This document shows positions 18,158-28,798 of a stretch of DNA of 56,444 nt, one piece after another. The DNA lies in NCBI GenBank assembly GCA_016124895.1, contig WGMU01000095.1:1-56444 (forward strand). Reading direction: 5' to 3'. The notes under the pieces are model-generated. The model ran no database searches and had not been told where the DNA came from. It was given only the letters and a program-made list of their open reading frames with translations. Positions within the stretch are counted from its first letter, which is position 1, and each line of letters begins with the position of its first letter. The position numbers were made by a program, and so were the translations under genes. The DNA comes from a bacterium (GTDB lineage Bacteria; Planctomycetota; Planctomycetia; Planctomycetales; Planctomycetaceae).

Positions 18158-19510
18158 ATGACGGAACGCATTCTGAGTATCTCAGGTTTACGGGGCGTTG
18201 TCGGAGACGGACTCGACCCCGAGTATCTGACACGGTTCGCAGCCGCACTGGGCACGATGTTTAACGGCGGGACGGTCGTGCTCAGCCGCGACGGTCGAGC
18301 CAGCGGCGAGATGGTCCGCCATGCAGTCATCGCTGGTTTGACGGCGACCGGCTGCCGCGTTGTCGACGCCGGCATCGCAACAACGCCGACCTGCGGAGTG
18401 CTGGTCACGCATTTGAAAGCGGCGGGCGGACTGCAGATCACGGCGAGTCACAACACGGTCCAGTGGAACGGACTTAAGCCGTTTTCGCCGGATGGGTCTG
18501 TGTTTAATCGCGAACTCGGCGAACGGCTGCTTCACCTGCTGGAAACTGGCGAGTTCAGTTACGTCGGCTGGGACCGTCTTGGCTCTGTCGAGATCTGTGA
18601 CGACGCAGCGGCACCGCACATCGAACGCGTGCTGCGGCTCGTTGATCCGGACGCGGTTCGGCAGCGGAAGTTCAAAGTCGTGCTCGATGTCAATCGCGGA
18701 TCGGGCGCCGTAGCGGCGCCGCGGCTGCTGGAAACACTCGGCTGCGATGTCGTCGTCCTCGGCGGAACTCCGGACGGGCAGTTCGAACATATTCCCGAGC
18801 CGCTCGCGCAGAATCTCAGCGGCCTGTGTGACGCCGTCCGCGAACACGGAGCAGACGTTGGTTTTGCCGAAGACCCCGACGCCGACCGGCTGGCGATCGT
18901 CGACAACAACGGCCGGTATATCGGTGAGGAGTTGACGCTCGCTCTGTGTGCCGATCACGTGCTCGCACGAACGCCTGGCGGATTCGTCGTCAACGGGTCG
19001 ACCAGCCGCGTCAACGCGGACATCGCTGCGAAGTACGGCTGTGAGTTCCATCGCTCATGGGTCGGTGAAGCGAACGTGACGGCGATGATGCGCGAGACAG
19101 GTGCGATCCTCGGCGGTGAAGGCAACGGTGGCGTCATCGAACCGCAGGTTGGATACGTGCGTGACAGTTTCGTCTCAATGGCCTACGTGCTCGAAGGCCT
19201 GGCGAGCGGCAGTCGAACGCTCGCTGAATGGGCTGACTCGCTGCCGACGTACACGATCGTGAAGAGCAAGATCGAATGCCCGCGGGAAAAAGTCGACGCC
19301 GCCTGCGCCGCTCTGCTGTCGAAATATGCCGACGCGACACCAGCAACCGGCGACGGCCTGAGACTCGACTGGCCGGACCGCTGGGTCCAGGTGCGTGCGA
19401 GCAATACCGAGCCCATCATCCGCATCATCGCGGAAGCTCCGGATGCGGACGCGGCGACATCCCTTTGCGACGACGCTGTGGCAACGGTGGGTAAAGCAGT
19501 AAGGCAGTAG
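18158..19510 (+). CDS. glmM: Phosphoglucosamine/phosphohexomutase
   Basis: 450-residue alpha-D-phosphohexomutase. The phosphoserine loop is ITASHN (94-99, catalytic Ser97), the metal loop DPDADR (239-244) and the sugar loop GEGNGG (about 321-326). The C-terminal phosphate-binding stretch is RASNTEPIIRI. The residue after the active-site ITASHN is Thr rather than the usual Pro. GlmM converts glucosamine-6-P to glucosamine-1-P for UDP-GlcNAc; a phosphomannomutase role cannot be excluded. It lies 77 bp after the ligase-like gene, consistent with sugar-nucleotide supply for the exopolysaccharide block. The last codons and stop fall in a repeat (19503-19521). Confidence 0.85.
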   Translation: MTERILSISGLRGVVGDGLDPEYLTRFAAALGTMFNGGTVVLSRDGRASGEMVRHAVIAGLTATGCRVVDAGIATTPTCGVLVTHLKAAGGLQITASHNTVQWNGLKPFSPDGSVFNRELGERLLHLLETGEFSYVGWDRLGSVEICDDAAAPHIERVLRLVDPDAVRQRKFKVVLDVNRGSGAVAAPRLLETLGCDVVVLGGTPDGQFEHIPEPLAQNLSGLCDAVREHGADVGFAEDPDADRLAIVDNNGRYIGEELTLALCADHVLARTPGGFVVNGSTSRVNADIAAKYGCEFHRSWVGEANVTAMMRETGAILGGEGNGGVIEPQVGYVRDSFVSMAYVLEGLASGSRTLAEWADSLPTYTIVKSKIECPREKVDAACAALLSKYADATPATGDGLRLDWPDRWVQVRASNTEPIIRIIAEAPDADAATSLCDDAVATVGKAVRQ

Positions 19511-19521
19511 GCAACAGGCAG
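19503..19521. repeat. GGCAACAGGCAG dispersed repeat at a stop codon
   Basis: GGCAGTAGGCAACAGGCAG contains the stop codon (TAG) of the mutase gene. Its core, GGCAACAGGCAG, recurs at 42978-42989 at the 3' end of the PPC-domain gene. Tandem GGCAGTAGGCA units of this kind are, from memory, common between planctomycete genes. Confidence 0.5.
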
Positions 19522-19538
19522 CGTCCATCAGCTTTTCG

Positions 19539-21440
19539 TTACGGCACCGTTTCGTTCGTGCCCAGTAGTTCGTTGAGGGCTCGATTGAGGACTCGCACGG
19601 TGTACTTGCCATCGGCGACCAGACCTTTGCGATAGGCTTTGTTGCGCTGCATGGCGTCCAGGACCGGGCGGGCCTGCTCGTCCAATTCGTCGAGCACGTT
19701 GGCGGCGTGGACGCGAGCCCATTGCGAGCCGTGATCGAGCACCTCAACCAGAACCGGCAGCGCGTCGTCCGGCTGGTCCATCCGGCACAGCGCCCGAGCT
19801 GCAGCGACGCGGACGTTTTCCGAGTCGTCGTGGAGCGTCTGCTTCAGAGACGGCGCTGACTTCACTGCCTCTTTTCCGAGATTGCCGAGTCCGATCGCCG
19901 CCCAGTATCGCACCGCCGCGTCGTCGTCTTTCAGTGTTTCGACCATCTGCGGGATTGCCTCTTTGCCCCGCAGCGACAGCGAGGCGGCGTCGCGGACGCG
20001 GTTGATCAGCGTGCCGGATTCCGGACCGCTCAGAATCGCCCATGCGCTGCCGAACTTCGCTTCACGCGCGTTGATCTCTGCTTCCGGGATCAGGCCGAGG
20101 TCGCGTGTTTCAAGCACCCAGTCCAGGTGCGCCTGCCGCAGCCGTTCCAGCGTTGTGCGATGCTCCGGCTCCGCCGCCAGGTTGTGCATCTCGTGCGGAT
20201 CGGCGTCGACATCGTACAGCTCTTCGATCGGTTTGGTCGGGACCAGAAACTGAGCGACGCCGGGACTCGCCGAACCATCGGCCTGTACACGGCGAATCTC
20301 GCGCATTGTGCGACCCTGCTCCGGCGTGTTCATGTACTGGTAATAAGTCTTGAAGGGTTCGTAATTGCGGATGTATTTGAAGCGGCGGTCGCGTACGGCG
20401 CGGATAATGTCGTACCGCTCGTCCATTCTGTCGCGGGCTCCATACACGTACTCACGCGGCGGCGTCAGGTTTGCACCGAGAAACGCTCGCCCCTGCATGT
20501 GCCTGGGAATCGAAACACCCGCCAGATTCAGCGTCGTCGGCCCGAGATCAATCAGACTGACGAGTTCGTCATTGACCGAGCCCGGCGTTCCCTGGCCATC
20601 GCGGCGGAACTTCTCCGGAATGCGCACGACGAGCGGCACGTGCAGTCCCGAGTCGTACAACCAGCGTTTCGCTCGCGGCAGACCGACACCGTGATCGGAC
20701 CAGTAAATAACGATCGTGTTCTCGGCGAGGCCCGCGTCATCGAGCGCCACCAGATGCTCGCCGACCCAGCGATCCATCGCCGTGATCACGTCGTAATAGC
20801 GGCCCCAGTCGTCACGCGTAACCGGCGTGTCCGGATAGTACGGCGGCAGACTCGCGGCCGTGACATCGCGATCGTGCTTCGTCAGACCTTTCGTCACTGA
20901 TTTGTACTTCGACTCGCTGGCAATCCCGGATTCGTGGCAGCCGGTGTAGTTGAAGACGGCGAAAAACGGCTTGCCGTCCGGGCAGTTCTTCCAGTGAGCC
21001 TTGCCGCTCGATTCGTCCCAGACACCCTTCGGCGTCTTAAACTGGTAGTCCTGCTTCGAGTTGTTCGTGCAGTAGTAACCGGCTTCTCGCAGGTACGTCG
21101 GAAACGGTTTGACGTGCGGCGGCAGCGTCGCGCTGCAGCGCATATGCTGAGTCCCCAGCGACGTCTGATACATCCCCGTAATGATCGCCGACCGGCACGG
21201 AGCACAGACGCCCGCCGTCACAAACGCGTGCGAATACCGCGTTCCCTGTGCGGCGAGACGATCAACGTTCGGCGTCGTCGCGTTCGGATACCCATAGCAG
21301 CCCAGGTGCGGACTGATATCCTCGCACGACAGCCACAGAATGTTCGGCCGGTCGGCGGCAGTGACGAACGTGCGTGCCTGGACTGTCAGCACGAGAAGCA
21401 AAGAGAGAGCAGCACTGAGAACTGCGGAGGGACGATTCAT
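19539..21440 (-). CDS. Secreted formylglycine sulfatase with C-terminal HEAT-like repeats
   Basis: 633 residues with a signal peptide (about 1-28). The sulfatase signature is CAPCR at 79-83 (C-x-P-x-R), so Cys79 would be converted to formylglycine by a sulfatase-modifying enzyme. Metal-site residues are found in CEDISPH (39-45) and IYWSDHGVGL. The substrate is unknown; planctomycetes use such enzymes on sulfated algal polysaccharides. Residues about 500-610 hold HEAT-like helical pairs (AVRYWAAIGLGNLGKEAV, VRVAAARALCRMDQPDDA, WARVHAANVLDEL), an uncommon fusion that may mediate protein contact. It converges with the mutase gene, with only 28 bp between stops. Confidence 0.92.
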   Translation of the reverse strand: MNRPSAVLSAALSLLLVLTVQARTFVTAADRPNILWLSCEDISPHLGCYGYPNATTPNVDRLAAQGTRYSHAFVTAGVCAPCRSAIITGMYQTSLGTQHMRCSATLPPHVKPFPTYLREAGYYCTNNSKQDYQFKTPKGVWDESSGKAHWKNCPDGKPFFAVFNYTGCHESGIASESKYKSVTKGLTKHDRDVTAASLPPYYPDTPVTRDDWGRYYDVITAMDRWVGEHLVALDDAGLAENTIVIYWSDHGVGLPRAKRWLYDSGLHVPLVVRIPEKFRRDGQGTPGSVNDELVSLIDLGPTTLNLAGVSIPRHMQGRAFLGANLTPPREYVYGARDRMDERYDIIRAVRDRRFKYIRNYEPFKTYYQYMNTPEQGRTMREIRRVQADGSASPGVAQFLVPTKPIEELYDVDADPHEMHNLAAEPEHRTTLERLRQAHLDWVLETRDLGLIPEAEINAREAKFGSAWAILSGPESGTLINRVRDAASLSLRGKEAIPQMVETLKDDDAAVRYWAAIGLGNLGKEAVKSAPSLKQTLHDDSENVRVAAARALCRMDQPDDALPVLVEVLDHGSQWARVHAANVLDELDEQARPVLDAMQRNKAYRKGLVADGKYTVRVLNRALNELLGTNETVP

Positions 21441-21769
21441 CGAAGCACTCTTTCTGTCGAACGTCGATCACGTTTCATGATCAGGCAACCCATTGAACGA
21501 GGTAGCGGCACGGTGCGAGCCGTCCAGTGTTATGATCGATTTCGCGAAGACCGGACGACTCACGCCACTTCGCCACCGGATGCCGATCTTCAGGAAGTTG
21601 CTGGATCAGCAGATTCCGGCATCGGAGTCTGTCTAACAAGTCGAGTGAGTCAACTCGGTCTCGGTGATGAACGGTCTGACAAATTCCGCTCAGACTGGCG
21701 TGGATCGCCCGACCGGCGATACTGGTCCGACTCGCAACCTCTCGCTGCCGCAACGAGGACCACCCATTG
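21441..21769. other. Divergent intergenic region, sulfatase / DUF1501
   Basis: A 329-bp divergent gap that must carry two promoters. I see no gene, strong palindrome or recognisable operator in it. Confidence 0.4.
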
Positions 21770-23134
<1,365 letters not shown>

Positions 23135-23513
23135 ATGAGTCAGCTTGGCTGGCCAGGGCTGGACTGAGCCTGCGAAGGAAGCCTCGGTGTTACTCACCAC
23201 TCCAGTCGGACAGCGATCGATGTGAATTCTAAACAGGAGGGAACGAAGCTCATCACTGCGAACGCTTCGTTACCTTCTGTTCGAAAATGATGCCTGTAAG
23301 ACATGAGCCTCACGCAGAGGAAGGAAGCCCCGGAGCTGCGCTCGTTCCTCGCTCCAGCCCCGGCCACCCGAAAGTTGAGACCTGACAGAACACCAGATTC
23401 TCTGGCCCCGTTGGCGTCAATTGCGGGTTCGACTGATCGCGTCACTATCATCTCCTGCTTTCCTGTTCGTGTGAGAGCCTCACTTTGCTCCTCTTCACTG
23501 GGATACCTCGCTG
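23135..23513. other. Intergenic region with REP-like palindromes
   Basis: 379 bp. AACGAAGC (23242-23249) pairs perfectly with GCTTCGTT (23264-23271), and a GC-rich imperfect palindrome lies around 23330-23367. On the minus strand the region would encode a peptide containing FLCVRLMSYRHHF, which I recall as a common translated repeat of planctomycete intergenic DNA, not a gene. The promoter of the beta-helix gene should be at the right end. Confidence 0.45.
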
Positions 23514-25556
23514 ATGCTTACCCGAATCAACGTGTTCGCCGTGTTGATGATTGCCAACCAGGTGGTGCCAGTCTTCGGCAGCGATGTCTCTCATCCGCCG
23601 ATGCTGCCCCTGCCGGAGGCTTCCGCCAGCCTGCTGCCGGAGACTCCGCGGTACTTCGTTGATGCCGCGCACGGCGAGGACGCTAACGACGGTTCGCAGG
23701 CGAAACCCTGGCGGACAGTCAATCACGGGCTGCGACAGCTTTCGCCGGGCGACACGCTGTGCCTGCGCGGCGGGACGTATTACGAACACGTTGACGTGCC
23801 GGTTTCGGGAGCAGAGGGGCAGCCGATCACAGTCTGCAGTTACCCCGGCGAACTGGTTGTCATCGACGGCGGGCTGCGCGAGTTCTTCGCGCAGCCGGAA
23901 ACCGCGTGGCAGCCGTTTGAGGGTGGGGCGCCCGACGAGTTCGTCTCGACAAAGACATATCCGGAGTTTGCCGAGCGGCCGATCGTCAGTGCGTTTCCCG
24001 CGGCTGGCTGGGAACCGTTTTACGGCAAGGAAGATGACCGGCCGCTGGTGCTCGGGCACTTCGGCGATTCGATGGTGCCTCTGCACGGCTACCGCACCGT
24101 CAACGACCTGCGCGACGACAGCATGTTGTGGGACATCGACAGCAAGTTCGAGGATCAGGGCGGCGTGTACTGCGGACCGGGACTGTGGTTCGATCGCAAG
24201 ACGATGCGGATTCATATCCGGCTGGCCCCGACGAATCTCGCCGGCCTGGGCGAGCACGCTTATCACGGCGAGACCGATCCGCGGAAGCTCAGGCTGTGCA
24301 TCTCCGGTCCGTACGGAGCCGACGTGCTGCGACTCAACGGCGTGCAGCACGTCATCGTTCGGGATCTGGTTTTGCGCGGTGCCGGTGGAAGCGCGCTCAT
24401 CAACCTCTACGGTTCCGAGCAAATCACCTTCGACGGCCTGACAGTCTTCGGCGGCTCTCCGGGACTGCTCGCCAAAGCCAGCCACGGCATCCGGATGGTG
24501 CACTGCGCCTTCCGCGGCCTGGCCGCTCCGTGGTCATCGCGGGCGAGCATGAAGTATCGCGGCACGCCGAGCTACCTACTGATCACGCAGCGGAATCAGC
24601 CGCAGAACGAGGACTGGGAAATCACCAATTGCGAATTCACCGACAGTCACGATGGGCTGTGGCTGCGTTACGTCCGCAATCTGAAGTTTCACCACAACCT
24701 CGTCGACAACTGTAACGATGACGGACTCGAATTCGGCGCCCGCAAACGCAACCAGTTGATTTACGTGTATCAGAATCTGGTCTCACGCTGTCTGTTGACG
24801 CTGACGCTGCACGAAATGGAGAAAGACGAAAGCCCGCCAGACGTCGATCCGGGCAGCGGGATCTATCTCTGCCGGAACGTCTTCGATCTGCGCCGCGGCC
24901 CGTTCAGCCGGACGCCGAAAGAACCCGATCCGACGGGAGCGTACCTCAACGGTGCGACGATGCTGGCGGGAGATCACGGCGGGCCGACCTGGCCGAATTA
25001 CTTCTTCTATCAGAACACGGTGCTGCGGAGTGATCCGTCGTGGCGCGGCTATTACGGCTTCGGCATCGGTGGGAAGGCGACCCGCTGGACGCAGCGGCGC
25101 GTCTTCAACAACATCTTTGCTCAGATCGACGGTCTGCCCGATCTGAACTTCGCCTCGGCTGACGACGACCTGGTTTGCGACGGCAACCTGCACTGGAGTT
25201 TCAAAGCCGGCCCCGAGTTTCCGGCTGACAGAAACTTCTTCGAGGTTCAGGGCCGCGGCTTCGCCTTCCGCAAAACGCCACGTCCGTCCGGCTGGCTGCA
25301 GCACGACCAGTTCGTCGACCCGCGATTCCTGAACTTCGCACCGGAACCGGCGGCTTCCTTCGACGTCCGACTCAGCAACGACAGCCCCTCCATCAACGCC
25401 GGAGTCCCCATCCCAGACGACTGGCTCGACCCACTGCGTGATTCCGACGTTGGGGCTCCAGACATCGGCGCTTTCCCGCTCAACGCTCAGCAATTGAGCG
25501 TCGGCGTTCGCGGGCGGATTCGCCTCGGGAAACCGTCAGACAGCCGTTCACGCTGA
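23514..25556 (+). CDS. Secreted right-handed beta-helix protein (DUF1565-like)
   Basis: 680 residues with a signal peptide (about 1-23). The opening YFVDAAHGEDANDGSQAKPW is the DUF1565 start typical of pectate-lyase-like beta-helices. Repeating turns follow through the middle (VQHVIVRDLVLRGAGGSALI, EQITFDGLTVFGGSPGLL, LKFHHNLVDNCNDDGLEFG). The C-terminal DVRLSNDSPSINAGVPIP block with DVGAPDIGAFP is the usual cap. Such proteins bind or cleave polysaccharides; no catalytic residues can be assigned. It follows a sulfatase and a DUF1501 protein, so a role in glycan breakdown is plausible. Confidence 0.88.
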   Translation: MLTRINVFAVLMIANQVVPVFGSDVSHPPMLPLPEASASLLPETPRYFVDAAHGEDANDGSQAKPWRTVNHGLRQLSPGDTLCLRGGTYYEHVDVPVSGAEGQPITVCSYPGELVVIDGGLREFFAQPETAWQPFEGGAPDEFVSTKTYPEFAERPIVSAFPAAGWEPFYGKEDDRPLVLGHFGDSMVPLHGYRTVNDLRDDSMLWDIDSKFEDQGGVYCGPGLWFDRKTMRIHIRLAPTNLAGLGEHAYHGETDPRKLRLCISGPYGADVLRLNGVQHVIVRDLVLRGAGGSALINLYGSEQITFDGLTVFGGSPGLLAKASHGIRMVHCAFRGLAAPWSSRASMKYRGTPSYLLITQRNQPQNEDWEITNCEFTDSHDGLWLRYVRNLKFHHNLVDNCNDDGLEFGARKRNQLIYVYQNLVSRCLLTLTLHEMEKDESPPDVDPGSGIYLCRNVFDLRRGPFSRTPKEPDPTGAYLNGATMLAGDHGGPTWPNYFFYQNTVLRSDPSWRGYYGFGIGGKATRWTQRRVFNNIFAQIDGLPDLNFASADDDLVCDGNLHWSFKAGPEFPADRNFFEVQGRGFAFRKTPRPSGWLQHDQFVDPRFLNFAPEPAASFDVRLSNDSPSINAGVPIPDDWLDPLRDSDVGAPDIGAFPLNAQQLSVGVRGRIRLGKPSDSRSR

Positions 25557-25642
25557 GGTCATCCGCTATCGGCAGATTCATCAGGATTTTCCTCACTCGA
25601 ATCCCACTGCAGTGAACGTTGCCGCGCAGACGCCCTGTTGAG

Positions 25643-27868
25643 TCAGTGTGAAGCGTCGTCCTGAAACGATCGGCCGGTCTTCAGGCCCGCGATGAAGATC
25701 ACCAGGCCGACAGCCCCGATGAAGAACACGGTGTCGCCGGGAACTCGCAGCCAGCGGAGCGTCTGCATCAGGTCGGTCTGCATGAACTCACTGCTGCGGG
25801 CATACCAGTAACCATGCTCGACCGATGCCTGTGTCTGCAGCAGTCCAACCGGCAGCAGGCTGAGCACGCACATCGCCATCAGGCCGATGTTCATGGACCA
25901 GAAGGAGAACGACAGCAGACGGTTCTTCCATTCGCGCTGCGGCAGCAGCACGCGCAGGCAGACCAGCATCAGCCCGATGCCCAGCATTCCGTAAACACCG
26001 AACAGCGCCGCATGGCCGTGAACCGGAGTCGTGTTCAGCCCCTGCATGTAGTAGAGGGCGATCGGTGGGTTGATCATGAATCCAAACAGGCCGGCTCCCA
26101 CCATGTTCCAGAAGGCCACGGCGATGAAGAAGTAAACCGGCCATTTGTAACGCTGCACCCACGGAGATGTCCGGGAGCGACGCAGATCTTCGGTGGCGTC
26201 AAAGCCGACCAGCACCAAAGGCACGACTTCCAGCGCACTGAAGACTGAACCCCAGGCGAGCGCCACAGACGGCGTGCCGGAAAAGTACAGATGGTGACAC
26301 GTTCCAATGATCCCGCCTGCCAGGAAAACAGTGGCGGAGAGCAAGGCGGCTCCGGCGGCGGCGTGTGGCCGAATCAGGTTCAGACGCATGAAGATGAAGG
26401 CGATGACCGTCGTGGCAAATACCTCGAAGAAACCTTCGACCCACAGATGCACGACCCACCAGCGCCAGTATTCGACCATTGACAGGTGCGTATGCTGGCC
26501 CCACGTCAGACCGGCTCCATAGAACAGCGCAATCGCTCCCGTCGAGACAGCCAGCAGCAGTACCAGTTGTTTCTGGTCGCCCTGGCCCTGCAGCGCCGGC
26601 CACAACCCGCGCAACATCAGGACCAGCCACAGCAGCAGGCCGACCATCAGAGCGATCTGCCACGCCCGGCCCAGATCCACGTATTCGTAGCCCTGATGTC
26701 CGACATAGAACGACAACTGATCGCTCAACACGTTGCGCGTGCTGAGCCACTCACCAGTCAGCGATCCGACGACGACTGCCAGCAATGCAAGGAACAGGAC
26801 GTTCACACCGAGCCGCTGACCAGCGGGTTCGTGCTGACTGACAAGCGGCGCGATGAACAGTCCGGCCGCCAGCCAGGCCGTCGCGATCCAGAACAGGCCG
26901 ATCTGAACGTGCCAGGTGCGAACAACGCTGTACGGCAGCCAGTCCGACAGCGGAATGCCGTAGAAGCCGTCGCCTTCCACTCCATAATGAGCGGTCACGA
27001 CGCCGAGTCCCATCTGTGTGAGAATGAGTGCGGCGACGACCCAGAAGTATTTGATCGTGGCTCGCTGCGACGGTGTCGCTTCCCAGCTCTGCAGCGGATC
27101 GCTCTGCGGAGGTGCCAGGTCGTCTTCCTCGCGGCGCGAGGCGTACCACCACGCCATTGCAGACACGCCGGCCAGCAGCATGATGATGCTGACGCCGGTC
27201 CAGACGACGGAGTCACCTGTCGGCGTGTTGCCAACCAGTGCCTCGTGCGGCCAGTTCTGTGTGTAGCTGACATTGAGTCCCGGACGGTTTGTCACGGCGG
27301 CCCACGCGGACCATGCAAAGAAGGCGCTCAGTTGCCGGGCGCGTTCTTTCGTCGACACCGTCCCGGCCGGAATCGCATAGTCAACGACACCGTTCATGAA
27401 GACATCGGTGTAGTGTTCGACGTTTGCCTTGAACGCTTCGGCCCGCAGGGGATCAATCGTGACCGTCTTCGCCTCGGGATCGAACGTGTTCTTTCGCAAC
27501 TGAGCGGTCAGCCGACCGGTGAGCTGCGACTGGTGCTCTTCGTCGAGTTCGTCGAACGTGCTGCCGGATTCTGCCTGCGCCCAGTGATCGAGCATGAAGA
27601 CGGCTTCACGATGCAGCGCGTCGGCGGTCCAGTCCGGGGCGACGTAACTGCCATGTCCCCAGATCGAGCCAAGCTGCATTCCTCCCAGCGACTGCCAGAC
27701 GTTCTGACCTTTCGCGATCTCCTCCGATCCGATGACTTCAACGCCGTCGGTGGTCACAACTCGATCCGGAATCGGTGGCATTTCGTCATGTATCCGGGTG
27801 CCGACCCAGCCGAGCACGAGGAACGAAGCGAACATCACCAGCGTGAACGTGATCCATAAGCGACGCAT
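25643..27868 (-). CDS. norB: Quinol-type nitric oxide reductase, large subunit
   Basis: 741 residues, integral membrane. The N-terminal helix and the soluble segment (about 30-190, including IAKGQNVWQSLGGMQLGSIWGHG) mark the single-subunit quinol-oxidising type. The catalytic core follows, with many hydrophobic helices and histidines for haem b, haem b3 and non-haem iron (WWVVHLWVEGFFEVFAT, GTCHHLYF, GHAALFGVYG). It reduces NO to N2O. It is the last gene of a leftward set with ric and the YwiC-like gene, from which it is separated by 93 bp holding an inverted repeat. AGGAAGG lies about ten bases before the ATG. Confidence 0.93.
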   Translation of the reverse strand: MRRLWITFTLVMFASFLVLGWVGTRIHDEMPPIPDRVVTTDGVEVIGSEEIAKGQNVWQSLGGMQLGSIWGHGSYVAPDWTADALHREAVFMLDHWAQAESGSTFDELDEEHQSQLTGRLTAQLRKNTFDPEAKTVTIDPLRAEAFKANVEHYTDVFMNGVVDYAIPAGTVSTKERARQLSAFFAWSAWAAVTNRPGLNVSYTQNWPHEALVGNTPTGDSVVWTGVSIIMLLAGVSAMAWWYASRREEDDLAPPQSDPLQSWEATPSQRATIKYFWVVAALILTQMGLGVVTAHYGVEGDGFYGIPLSDWLPYSVVRTWHVQIGLFWIATAWLAAGLFIAPLVSQHEPAGQRLGVNVLFLALLAVVVGSLTGEWLSTRNVLSDQLSFYVGHQGYEYVDLGRAWQIALMVGLLLWLVLMLRGLWPALQGQGDQKQLVLLLAVSTGAIALFYGAGLTWGQHTHLSMVEYWRWWVVHLWVEGFFEVFATTVIAFIFMRLNLIRPHAAAGAALLSATVFLAGGIIGTCHHLYFSGTPSVALAWGSVFSALEVVPLVLVGFDATEDLRRSRTSPWVQRYKWPVYFFIAVAFWNMVGAGLFGFMINPPIALYYMQGLNTTPVHGHAALFGVYGMLGIGLMLVCLRVLLPQREWKNRLLSFSFWSMNIGLMAMCVLSLLPVGLLQTQASVEHGYWYARSSEFMQTDLMQTLRWLRVPGDTVFFIGAVGLVIFIAGLKTGRSFQDDASH

Positions 27869-27927
27869 GTCTGCAGCACCTTCCTGTCGTTACCTGATAG
27901 CGCTAGAGGTTTTGTGATTCTGTACTG

Positions 27928-27956
27928 AGTGATCAAGGAGACAAGGTCAGATCACT
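27928..27956. promoter_or_regulatory. Inverted repeat upstream of norB
   Basis: AGTGATC (27928-27934) pairs perfectly with GATCACT (27950-27956) across 15 bases, in the 93-bp gap between the YwiC-like gene and norB. It could be an operator for a second norB promoter or an RNA processing hairpin; there is no T-tract for a terminator. Confidence 0.45.
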
Positions 27957-27961
27957 GCACT

Positions 27962-28798
27962 TCATGCCGTGTGCAGGAAAACCATCAGCAGTCCCGCGGC
28001 CACGTTTACTGTCAGCAGGCCCCAGCCCACTCGTTTCAGATGCTTCGGGTGCGGCGTTGCAAGCCTGAGTGCAGCCGCGGCAATGAGCAGGGGAAGTCCC
28101 ACCAGCCATGCCGGGCTGCCGAATGTCAGGCCGCTCCCAGCCGCCGCAAACGTCAACGCGAGCAGGCTGTCGCAGCCCCACAACGCCCGTCGCGCCGTGG
28201 ACTGCCTGTGATGAGCTACAGCCGCTCGAACGGCGGTGGTTGTCGCCATGCGTCCGATGACCCAGATCAGCCAGAACTGCAGCGCGGTCGTCTGTGAGTT
28301 TCCAACGGCGACAACGGCTGCTGCCGGCAGTGTCAGACCGGCGATGCCCACCAGTTGAGTGATCAGCGCACGCGATCGGCCAACTGTCAGCAGGACAAAC
28401 TCGATCGCCGCGACGATCAGAGACGCGGCCAGCCAGTAACGGACCGCGGCACTTCCCTGTCCAAACGCCAGTACGCCGCACGCCAGGGCGATCATCAGAC
28501 GGGTCAGGAGAATGCGTGTCGCCTGCGGCGTGTCGCTGCGCGCGCGACGGCCGCGCTGACCGATGAGGATCATCAGCGGCTCGTGCGCGAAGAATCCCGC
28601 CGCCGCAGCGACGGCGATCAGCACGCCCGTCGAATGGAACCCGGTGATGATCAGAGCCGTAACAAGTGGCACGCCGAGAATCGCGTACGCGCCGTGCTCT
28701 TTCGGTCGCAGATCAGCAGAGGAGACAGGCCGCTGAGAAGGCGGCGCCGACACAACGCGGTTGCCTGCTGAAAACGCAGTGCCTGGGACGATCATCAT
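27962..28798 (-). CDS. YwiC-like membrane protein
   Basis: 278 residues from the ATG at 28798, chosen because it overlaps the ric stop codon as ATGA; the frame is open a little further. The family opening RPKEHGAYAILGVPLV is clear near residue 32, followed by about eight hydrophobic segments. YwiC lies next to nitrate respiration genes in Bacillus subtilis but has no known activity. Here it sits between ric and norB, which again links it to nitrogen oxide metabolism. Translation is probably coupled to ric. Confidence 0.82.
   Translation of the reverse strand: MMIVPGTAFSAGNRVVSAPPSQRPVSSADLRPKEHGAYAILGVPLVTALIITGFHSTGVLIAVAAAAGFFAHEPLMILIGQRGRRARSDTPQATRILLTRLMIALACGVLAFGQGSAAVRYWLAASLIVAAIEFVLLTVGRSRALITQLVGIAGLTLPAAAVVAVGNSQTTALQFWLIWVIGRMATTTAVRAAVAHHRQSTARRALWGCDSLLALTFAAAGSGLTFGSPAWLVGLPLLIAAAALRLATPHPKHLKRVGWGLLTVNVAAGLLMVFLHTA

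Noticed and set aside
11675-19510. Complete polysaccharide biosynthesis locus
   Set aside because: Export, kinase, ligase-like and mutase genes are present but no glycosyltransferase, flippase or priming enzyme, so only a partial export/assembly block can be claimed.
26486-27859. Rightward 457-codon open frame opposite norB
   Set aside because: Rich in Arg, His and Gln with no domain; it is the antisense of a clear NO reductase and arises from GC-rich codon use.
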